Below the pieces are notes generated by a model. It searched no databases. It was not told where the DNA came from and saw nothing but the letters and a program-made list of their open reading frames with translations. The translations under genes were made by a program, and so were the position numbers. A DNA stretch of 64,000 nt, taken from Limonium bicolor. Lineage: Eukaryota; Streptophyta; Magnoliopsida; Caryophyllales; Plumbaginaceae. The DNA lies in contig CM041779.1 in the NCBI GenBank assembly GCA_023374045.1, forward strand, positions 303,314,167 to 303,378,166. Direction: 5' to 3'. The stretch's first letter is position 1, and every line of letters starts with the position of its first letter. Of the stretch, positions 55,604-64,000 are shown piece by piece.

Positions 55604-57476
55604 CTAAAACCTGCTACTAAGGTAATTTTTCAACTCCAATTCAACCCTTAATCCACACCTAATCATTCCATAATCTTTCCACATGTTTCATACATTTTTA
55701 AACACCTTAAAACACTCCTTAAACCACCTTAAATCATTGGTACAATCCTTGCTCAATTCTTGCTTAAGTTCTACATTTTTCATTCTTGCATTTGACACTT
55801 TGCACACTTGTGCATTTCTAACTTCCTCTTGGTGGGTTACTACCTTCTACCAACTTCACCAACCTACTTATTTACCATTACAATTCCATCCTAGCCAAAT
55901 GCACTCTCTACACCCAAGTCCATCCTTTTCTTTCAATGTCACACAACCTAGTTTCTCTCCAAAGCTCCAAGGCACTAATACACTAACTTGCTACAGATTT
56001 TTACACTTCTCCTCATAGTTCTCCAATTACCATTCTAAGGTTATTAATCAACCCAACTCCATCCTATAAACACCTAGTTAAGCCTAGGTCATTCTTTACT
56101 CAATATACACTTAAAACTCCTTCGGTTTCTACCAAAATTTTGCCATAACTCCGTTGCTTTTCTAGCATTGCCCAAAACTCATCACATCACCAAATTTCAT
56201 TCAATACTAACCAAACCCTTAGTGGGTTCTAACAGCACACAATACTGATTCAAATCTCATCAAATTCTCCAAATACATCATAATATATAATCCATACACT
56301 CAATTCAAACAAAATTTCACAAACTCCTACCAACCACACTCAAACACATTACTAGCACAAGTTTTTGGTTTCATTCCTTTAATTACCCATCCCAAGTTCT
56401 AAAACAATCAAAATAAGCATTAAGGTGAGTTTCTTACCTTAAGCCCACAATTTCTTCTTTTCTTTCCAATCTCCTCCTTCTCTCATTCTTGGTCAAAATC
56501 GGCCAAGTTGCCAATCACTTGCCAACCTCAAAAATCAACATTCAAATGAGGAATAGGCACTAAACATTACTCCTAGACTTATTAATTAAGCTAGGTTTAC
56601 AAGGAGGGGTGCTTAGAGCATTAAAATGAGAGATTACTTTGAACCCTAAGATGGGCTTTTGGTCATGAATCAAAGAGAAGATCCCAACCACCATTGAAGG
56701 CTTGGAAAGAAGCTCAGACAAGGAAAGGTCAAGGCATGATAATGGGCAAAATTGGCCAAGACCAAAAAATGGGAAAAGATGAGATTTTCCTTGAAATTTT
56801 TACCTTAAATGGAAGAGGAGACTCCAAGCTTCAAGAATAGGTAGCTTCTCTTCAAATGGGGTATACCCATGGAGATGAACTTCACCATTTTGGAATTTTG
56901 AAAGAGAGAAAGCTAGAGCTTGATGAGAGGAAGAGAGAATATGTAATTTGTTTTTCATTCGGAGTGGTGTAGCACCTTGGGCAAGCTTGGCAAAAGTGGG
57001 GAAGCCATTGAAGGGCTTCAAAAACGTTCAAACCAGAGAGGGGAGGAAGAAAGAAATCGGCAGAAAAGCGAGAAAGAGAGGAAAGGAAGAGGGAAATGGG
57101 GAAATGAGGGAGGAGCGAGAGAAGGACTCCCCTTTTTGACTTTTTCACTTTTTCCTTCTTCTTCTTTTCTTTCTTTCTTTACTACTTTAGTGTGTGTGAG
57201 AGAGAGGAGGCTGACTCACTTAATAAAACCCCCCCTACATGTATAAAGCTGGGTGTTTTTTGTCTTTTACAGAAAACGCTCGTTAAATTACTCGATTTTA
57301 GCACTATTCATTAACCGGGCCCGTTTTCCGGATTTTCCTTGTTTCTTTAATTTTAATGGTTCTTAAGCTTCCATTAAGGCTTAATTACAGTTGTTTAATG
57401 AACTATAATTTTTACGGGTTCATTTGACCACTCGAAGTCACGTTTTCGGGTTTCCTCGAAAAACGTGCGCTAAAGC

Positions 57477-58317
57477 TAGGGGTGGCAATTTTTACCCAAC
57501 CCGATAACCCGCCCCATACCCAACCAGAAAATAGTGGGTTTGGGTCACGATTATTGACCCATTTAATTATTGGGTCGGGTATGAGTTACCTATTAAATTT
57601 GTGGGTTGGGTATGGGTTTAAAGTCCTAACCCGTAGTCAATCCGACCCGTTTATTTTATTTTATTAAAAATAATAATAAATAAATAATTAGATAAAAAAT
57701 ATAATACATTACTAAGTAAGTGTTAACCTACTGTTAGTATAATACAGATTATGTAGTATCTTTTTGATGAGAGATTGTTTATTTGATAATACTACTTTGT
57801 TGTATTTCTTTATAAAACCAAAACAAGAGTATTCGTTATGTGGATTGTCAAAAGACAGTGTGCTGCTCTCTCCTCCACAGCTCCCACTGTGGTCCTATCT
57901 CTTCTGTACTCTGAAGATTTTTGTCTATGTTTTGATTCTATATTCTGAAGGAGAAAATCCAGTTATATTTGGCCCAAGCGCGTACACATCACCTTCTTTT
58001 GTTGTGGAAAAAGAAAAAAGACGGAGGATAATGAAAACTCTGGAATATCTACCATATTGAATGTATGATTTCATTCATTTGTAACTCCGTTTGAACAATC
58101 ATACAAAAATTTAATTCCAGGTCTTTTAAATTTTGCATAGCCTAATTATGTTGGGTTAAATGGGTCGGGTATGGGTTTAATCATTTTATATGGGTTGGGT
58201 ATGGGTTGATAATTTGTAACCCGAATATTATTGGGTCGGTATGGGTCAATACAATTTTAATCGGGTTGGGTATGGGTGAGCTTCAACCCGATCAATTAAC
58301 CCGAATTGCCACCCCTA
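57477..58317. mobile_element. hAT-type MITE inside LTR E
   Basis: 841 bp with terminal inverted repeats TAGGGGTGGCAATT / AATTGCCACCCCTA and an 8-bp target duplication GCTAAAGC at 57469-57476 and 58318-58325. Both traits are those of hAT transposons. Subterminal regions repeat GGGT(C/T)GGGTATGGGT motifs in both orientations. The AT-rich interior encodes no transposase, so it is non-autonomous. Confidence 0.93.
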
Positions 58318-58605
58318 GCTAAAGCTTTATTAGCGTTTTTAATTCATTTTATTGATCCGTTTTCTTCGGGAATTGTTTCCATATATTTTTAGGCATTATT
58401 AAGCCCTGTACATCCATCTAATACCCTGTTCGAGGTTGTATTCCTCCTACGGTCACATAACGCTCATTTTTGTGTTTTTTCGTTTTTTAAGCGTCTTCTC
58501 TTTCTTTTGGATTTATTTTCTTTACCAAGATTACTTAGGCACTATTAGGCCCTCAAATACCATATTAGAATAATTAATCACCATAATTAAGTTCGGGGTA
58601 TTTCA

Positions 58606-60047
58606 AAAGTGGGGTAGGAATCGTAATTTATGTTAAATTGGGGTTAAAGTGTGAATACGAGAAAATTAGGGGCGAAAGTATACAATTGGAAAATCTGGGG
58701 TGTAAATGTAGATTTGTAAAATTTTAGGGTGTAATAGAATTTCTGGGAATTTAAGGACCAAAGTAGTAATTATGAAAAGTTAGGACCAAAAAGTAAATTC
58801 CAGAGTTCTTAGGGGCAATTTAGTAGTTACTGAAATTCCAGGGGGTCTGAAAGTAAATCTTGAAAATTGAATAAGAGTTAGGTCAATCTCAAATGGGGGA
58901 ATTCTGAGTGGCAACCTAAGTCAATGTTAAGTTAGGCTTAGTCAAACTTGGGCTAGATTGAAATTGGGTAATAAGGCCCTTTAATTGGGCTGAATTAATC
59001 TGGACTTGAATTGGGTTTACATAAATTAGATTAACACAAAGATGGAATTGGGCTTAAAAACCATCCACTAAAATAACAACACTAAACAAATAATAGGTTA
59101 GAAATTTATCAAACTAAACTGGGCTCTAGAAAAGTAATCAAGCTTGAAATTTGGCTGAAGAAAATGAATTTTCTTCGGGCTTTAAGATTAGTCGAAGTAA
59201 AGAGAAATGAAATTGGGCTACAACATTTAACAACCTAGTATTGGGCTTACATAGATAACCAAAAATCTCAGATACAAAATTAGATTGAGAATTTAGAAAA
59301 CTAAAGTCGGCCTAAGCCCAAATGAAGGAGTGCATAAGTTTAGAGTAAATTAAGGTCAACCCCATATAAACAATATGACAATAATAAAGTTAGTAAAACC
59401 AAGTTGGCTAACTAGAATTAAAATGTAAGACAATTTAACTTAGTTAAATTGGGCCATAATCTAAGTTGAGGCCCAACTCCAAACTCGGTCAAATAAGATA
59501 AATGGGCTTTAGATCTATAGTAATATAGGCCGAAGGAAATAAATAAAACCCGTAGAAAAATAAACATGAGGAAACTAAAGTGAGGTGTAGTAAATAATAA
59601 AATTAACAAAACATACACAAAGGGAATTTAACGAGTTAGACAAATAAAAGATGTTGCTAATTCGATCAACATTTGAATTAGAAAATGAACTCGAATTACG
59701 AGTAAATGTTATGGATCAGTAAGTGGCTAACGTTATATTGTTTGAAATTTATGATATAATTTCTGGTAGAGAATCTGATAAAGAAAGCTAGTAATTGGTG
59801 TAGGACTATTCCGTCCAAATAATTTGGGCTTTTAGTTGGGCCAGATTAAATACGTTTCTAGTTAAATAAAACCCAAATTATAGAATGTGTGTATCTAATT
59901 AAATCAATCACACACGTATTAAGTTATAAGTATAACTCAAGATTCGAACACTCGTATGAGGATCGCAGTAGTGTTTAATTACGATTTTTTCATCATTAGT
60001 TCAGTGAAACTGGCAAGTATAAAGTTAGACTACTTTAAGTGGGAGAC
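58606..60047 (+). repeat. Element D 3' LTR, part 2 (end missing)
   Basis: Resumes after E and matches about 28220-29690 of the 5' LTR, then stops abruptly near 60047. The last ~1.6 kb of the LTR, present at 29690-31335, is absent. Confidence 0.85.
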
Positions 60048-60883
60048 CTACACCTCAACTTTATGCGTTTGAAGAATGTGCAACCGGTCGCCACCAGGAT
60101 AGATATATCCTCCTCGGTAGCAGAAGAATTCACCTGGGTCATAAAGATGTTCACGAACTCCCGAGCCTCCGGTGTAATACCACTCTCTGCGCAGACAACC
60201 AGGAACGCGTGGAGGCCCCCCATTACGTTTGGGTTCAGGGGAGCAAGGGTACACCGGTGGTGCGATAAAAGCCCAAGAATAAAAGGGTGGGGAGGGATGC
60301 ACAACCTATGACTGAAACATTCGCGGTACACCACGAAACCTAGCCCAAAGTGGTCGAAGGGGTGCATCGTCGGCGCCGGAACATGAATCTTCGTCCCCAT
60401 TGGGAATTGCACACCCTTCATCACCTTCTTCACGTCTTCGACGGTGAGGCTCGAACTAGTGCCCCGTCGACACTCTTGACCTCCTACTGCGATCGGATTA
60501 ACAATAGCGTCCTGAACAACCTCACCTTCACCGTCGACTATACGATGGGATTTGTAGACGTCATGGCAGAAGTAGTGGGATTTGCAGACTCCATGAAAGA
60601 AATGGTGAGCTAGCGAAAGTTTATGGGTCGGCGCAAGAGAAAAAAGATGATAGCAATAAAGCGTGGAAACAAGGCGCAAAATTTTGAAAGATGAGAAAGC
60701 GTAAGGAAGATACAAAGGGAGTGGGGATTGCTTTAAATAGGCCGTGAGGAGGCGTGCTTTGTCGAAAGCAATCATCACCTGTGCCCGCAGCAGTGTTAGA
60801 TTAGTTATAGCTTTGGAAGACGATGAGACAAAGGCTAGTAAAAGTAAGCTACCGGAAGACCTCAAACGGCCAAAAATATTCAA
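60035..60883 (-). CDS. Antisense ORF of a Tat-like retroelement (gypsy-type transposon domain)
   Basis: A 282-codon open frame on the minus strand. Residues about 175-255 (MHPFDHFGLGF, then PPHPFILGLLSHH and LNPNVMGGLHAFLVVC) resemble the N-terminal part of the plant 'putative gypsy type transposon' domain, whose members share a HPF...L...L.PN.W..L.GFLVLC pattern. The first 120 residues are not recognised. The last few codons run across the junction with D at 60047, so the natural C-terminus is missing. It lies just upstream, in antisense, of a polypurine-like tract and LTR; antisense ORFs between pol and the 3' LTR are known in some Tat-lineage elements such as Grande. Function is unknown. 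Confidence 0.6.
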   Translation of the reverse strand: MNIFGRLRSSGSLLLLAFVSSSSKAITNLTLLRAQVMIAFDKARLLTAYLKQSPLPLYLPYAFSSFKILRLVSTLYCYHLFSLAPTHKLSLAHHFFHGVCKSHYFCHDVYKSHRIVDGEGEVVQDAIVNPIAVGGQECRRGTSSSLTVEDVKKVMKGVQFPMGTKIHVPAPTMHPFDHFGLGFVVYRECFSHRLCIPPHPFILGLLSHHRCTLAPLNPNVMGGLHAFLVVCAESGITPEAREFVNIFMTQVNSSATEEDISILVATGCTFFKRIKLRCRSPT

Positions 60884-61029
60884 AAAGTGAAGAATTAAAG
60901 ACCTTTACCTTTAAATTCTTTAAAAGGAAAGATCTTGTGGGACTAGGGAGACGGAGAAGAAACACAAGAAACAAAAGCTTACATCAAAAGTAGATCTTCC
61001 CTTCGAGCCAAGGAAAGATCTTGTGGGAC
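60884..61029 (+). other. Spacer and polypurine-like tract of the Tat-like element
   Basis: Contains two copies of AAGGAAAGATCTTGTGGGACT (about 60926 and 61011); the second ends at the proposed LTR start. Confidence 0.5.
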
Positions 61030-61504
61030 TGATGAAATGGGGCACTACCGGGCAGAACAACCAGGTTGCTACCGAGAACAATAAGAAGGCTCCCTACCGG
61101 TGGAAATATGTAGACACGATCGGACGTGGTAAAAAGGCGCTCTTACTAGTAGCAACAAGTGGGGATCCTTGTAGGTGCTCCTACCGGTGATAATAAATAA
61201 AGGTCCTTACCGATAGTTCTGAAATAAGTAGGCCGGTCATAGTCAAATGATATAAGACCAGATAGAAATAAAAAGAATAGACCTCATGTATTATAGAACA
61301 TTTCAGAATGGAGGTGGGCCCACAATTGTGCAGAGGCAGTTAGGCTTCATGGCAGGTCTATAAATAGGGACCATAAGCTGTGTAAAAGTCTCACACTCAC
61401 ATAAATACATTAAGATCATTGTTTACTTGCTTGTTATCTTGAGAGTGCTGAGATAGAGAGGTGAGATCATACAATCTCACTAGTGATGAAATTTAATTAA
61501 TAAC
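61030..61504 (+). repeat. Probable 3' LTR of the Tat-like element
   Basis: Begins TGATGAAATGGGG after a purine-rich tract. It contains several TACCGG motifs and a TATA box (TATAAATA, near 61362) followed by a leader. It is cut at 61504 by LTR G. No second copy is in the window, so the call rests on position and promoter-like content. Confidence 0.5.
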
Positions 61505-64000
61505 TGAAATACCCCAAATCTAAATAATATTATTAGATCATTATTTATTGGAATATAATCCAAATATAAATCATTTCACGTACGCATGCAAACCCATGCA
61601 TGAAAACGTTACGTAAAAATAGTCGTTTCTCCATAAACGCTAAAACGCCTTAGAAACATGTGATCAAGCATGACCTTTTATGACCTTCTAAAACTCAAAC
61701 CAAATGGTCATACACTTATTATATGAATATATAAATATATTCCCTAAGCTATATTCAGTCAAATACGCAAAATGCTCGGGAGTGCTCACACCCGCTCCTT
61801 AAAGCACGAAAAGTCCGGAGGAGTGCCGAGGTGGCACGAACTCCTATAAAATTAATTCCTAGAGTTCCTAACATCATTATTTATCATTCTAAAGAGAACC
61901 CACGAAGTGGTTTCTCAAATTCAACAAAATCCTCGGGAGCATTTCTTAGCGCTCCTTTTTGGCCGGGAGTGTCCCGATGGCCCGTAAATTATGTCATGGG
62001 TTGATATAACCCATATAACTCAATGTAACATCTTAGTATATGTTTATTTACCATAATAAGTGTGTACAAACACTTGGAACTCATAAAAACAATTGGTTTC
62101 CCAAAAGTTCCTTAGAGCACAAAAACACACCTTCGGGTGTCACGAAAATGCGTTTTACGCAATTGCCTTGTAGTTTTTGACATACCACGAATTGGTAATC
62201 TTAAAAAGGGTTAAAATGACCTTCTAAAAAAGTTGGTGTGACTAGTCAACAAGGCTCTCTATAGGGGCCGATTTTGAGAGCAAAAACTAGTATAAAATTT
62301 GCCTTTAAAGTTAAAAAAAGGCTTAAAAACATAATGACTCATCATCCCATGTGCTATAATACTTAATGGCAAAGAAATGTGTGACTCATTTGACCAGCAA
62401 GCTGTCGAAATTAGGCCATGGAATAAGGCCATGTGAGCTAGAACAAAAACAAATGAGAAAAAGCAAAAAGTAGATCTAGAATTCACTTTTCTAGATTCCT
62501 TCTTTTCCATGTGACCTAACATGCTTGTCCTTGGCTCTTCAATGTCAATTAAGACACCCCATTTGATCCTTGAATTCGTGACTCTACAAGGGAGGAAGAA
62601 GACAAGCCTAACTTAGAAAAATCAAAAGAATAACTTACCTAAATTACCTTGTCTTCTAGCTCACAATTTCCTTTCCATTTCCTTTCCAACTCTTGCCTTG
62701 TCACACACCACATGCACGAAATTATGCTGGAAAGGAGGCTTTTTTTTGAGCCAATAAACCATGTAATAAACTAAGGAAAAGTAAAGTCATTTGACATTAA
62801 AAATTGACAAAGCAAAAATCAAATTCCAAATGCATTTTCTAACCTTATACAATTCGTGAGTCTCATTCTTCTCCTTGCCCTCTTCATCCACGAATTGGTA
62901 AGGCTCCCTAGCTCTCTCTTCTAGCTTCATCTTCTTCCTTTGAAGCTCTTAAGTCCATTAATGGAGTTTTAACTTCTATCTTCATCTTTAAGGTAATTTC
63001 CTAGCATTTCTTGTCAAACCTTGAAGCAAAACTCTTCCTAGCATATCAACAAGGGTTCGGCATCAATTAGTTATCCAAGGAGGTTGTCCTAACCAACATT
63101 AAACCAAGGAGCATCTCAAGGTTATCTTAAGGTAGTTTTTAAAGCTTGAAAATCCTTAAAGCACATTTTTATGTGTAACCAAGTTCTACTTCTTCTAAGT
63201 CTCTCTCTTCTTCTTTTTTTGATGAAGGAAAACTTGTTCTTCATCCACCTTAGGAGTGCCGAACTTATAAGGAGAAAAGCCTAAGGTAAAGTCTTATAAA
63301 ACTACTTACAAATCTACTTAAGATCTTTGTTGAAGATCTAACTCCTAAACACCTCCACCTCTTGCATAAAACCGAAGAGGAGCATCAAGTTTACCTAGGA
63401 GAAAGCTTGGAGATTCGAGAAGAAGTTCAAGCACTTAACCACCCTTGTTAAGAAGTAAGTTTACTAAGTAAATCTTTGTGTTATGAGCTTTGTTAAGCTT
63501 CTAAAAATTATACAAAAATTATGTACATCTCCTAGGTTAATTAAAACCGAAACTATATGGTTTTATATGCCAAAAATATAATCTATAACAATATAGAGAA
63601 ATATTTACCTTAAGACACATTTTTGTGTCACAAAATTTATTTATGTTACAAATAAATTAAGGCCGAAACTTCAAGGGCAAAAATGCTTATTTTGAGCTAA
63701 GAATCAATATAAGACATTACAATAATTTTTACATAAGTTATATGACTCATATGAATTTATGTATAGTTATTATGATATATAATCCACTTTTATATACTAT
63801 ATGGTCACCAAATAAATGGCCGAATGTACTAATTGATAAATAGGTATTAATGACCTACTTAGGTATATAAACTTATATCACAAAGTTTGGTGAGCTAAAA
63901 ATATTTCATTAGTGCTTAAATGGCTAATTAATTAAGTTAAGTGGCTTAAATGTAATTTTTACAAAATTTAGTGTATATATTGTGAAAGCCGAGAGCTAAG
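61505..64000 (+). mobile_element. Element G: forward Tekay-type LTR, start only
   Basis: Begins TGAAATACCCC, shares blocks with F, and carries three AAGGTA-type donor sites (near 62993, 63132 and 63286) spaced as in B and C. It continues beyond the right edge. Protein-coding content is not seen; a leader-like C/T-rich section lies at 62860-63000. Confidence 0.75.

Larger units (their letters stand above)
53259..58605 (-). mobile_element. Solo LTR E, reverse, Tekay-type
   Basis: On the minus strand it begins TGAAATACCCC at 58605 and ends GGTGTTACA at 53259, flanked by AAAGT on both sides, with no primer site, gag or pol inside. This is the product expected from recombination between the two LTRs of a complete element. 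Without the hAT insertion it is about 4.5 kb. It carries a double hairpin (53691-53725), a 36-bp minisatellite (54020-54295), a three-unit palindrome array (55422-55603) and donor-like sites (minus strand, near 56438 and 56805). Antisense-looking open stretches inside have no recognisable domain. Confidence 0.92.
27430..60047 (+). mobile_element. Element D: old truncated Tekay-type chromovirus hosting C and E
   Basis: Defined by matching LTR sequence at 27430-31335 and at 51277-53258 plus 58606-60047, an initiator-Met primer site at 31340, and a polypurine tract at 51261. The 5' LTR lacks about its first 1.2 kb and the 3' LTR lacks about its last 1.6 kb, so both outer ends are gone and no TSD can be seen. 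The interior (31336-31632 and 45985-51276) is heavily mutated, but AlkB, integrase and GPY/F remnants are legible. C lies within its gag, E within its 3' LTR. Confidence 0.82.

Noticed and set aside
57764..58060. Transposase fragment in the hAT MITE
   Set aside because: The open stretch lacks hAT dimerisation or RNase H-like motifs; the element appears non-coding.

Overview
The window is plant repeat DNA: nested LTR retrotransposons from end to end, with no host gene, tRNA or rRNA that I can support. The evidence for a plant is plant Ty3/gypsy lineages (Athila-like, chromodomain Tekay-like, Tat-like), initiator-Met tRNA primer sites, a hAT MITE, and gene-like introns of 80-150 bp with GT..AG ends. 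The species cannot be named from sequence alone; a large, repeat-rich angiosperm genome is likely. I label the elements A-G.

Layout. 1-597: reverse-oriented 5' end of a Tekay-type LTR (F) that continues off the left edge. 724-25914: element A, Athila-like, with 1.8-kb LTRs, TSD TAGAC, and a gag-pol full of frameshifts and stops. Inside A's 3' LTR (TSD AAAAC) sits element B, 9648-24267, a Tekay-type chromovirus with 4.1-kb LTRs. 25920-27430: unassigned DNA followed by a reverse LTR fragment related to E. 27430-60047: element D, an old, end-truncated Tekay-type chromovirus. D is interrupted by element C (31633-45979, TSD GTCTC, 3.9-kb LTRs) inside its gag, and by a reverse solo LTR E (53259-58605, TSD AAAGT) inside its 3' LTR. 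E itself carries an 841-bp hAT MITE (57477-58317, 8-bp TSD). 60048-61504: 3' end of a Tat-like element with an antisense ORF and a short 3' LTR. 61505-64000: start of a forward Tekay-type LTR (G) running off the right edge.

Main discovery. B and C both carry, between the Gag zinc knuckles and protease, a complete AlkB-type 2-oxoglutarate/Fe(II) dioxygenase exon. It resembles the plant ALKBH1-like nucleic-acid demethylase group. In C the reading frame is uninterrupted (259 codons open, stop at 38128-38130); in B it has one 1-bp lesion. The old element D keeps decayed but recognisable AlkB segments in the same place. In B and C, Gag is split by conserved introns. A phase-1 donor at the end of the knuckle exon can join in frame to either of two phase-matched acceptors: one gives Gag-AlkB (ending at a stop), the other gives Gag-Pro-RT-RNaseH-IN-chromodomain. 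This looks like a splicing switch between a Gag-dioxygenase fusion and Gag-Pol in a retrotransposon lineage.

Other shared architecture. The long LTRs carry arrays of GC-rich palindromes with a ~73-bp period, whose sequence differs between families while pairing is kept. Near the LTR end there is a conserved double hairpin followed by a T-run, again with compensatory changes. Other shared features are three AAGGTAA-type donor sites in the LTR leader, a TTCAG splice-acceptor-like motif abutting the gag ATG, a perfect hairpin overlapping the primer-binding site, and a second polypurine-tract-like motif just after pol. Many lesions are single-base indels, so some may be long-read assembly errors rather than mutations.
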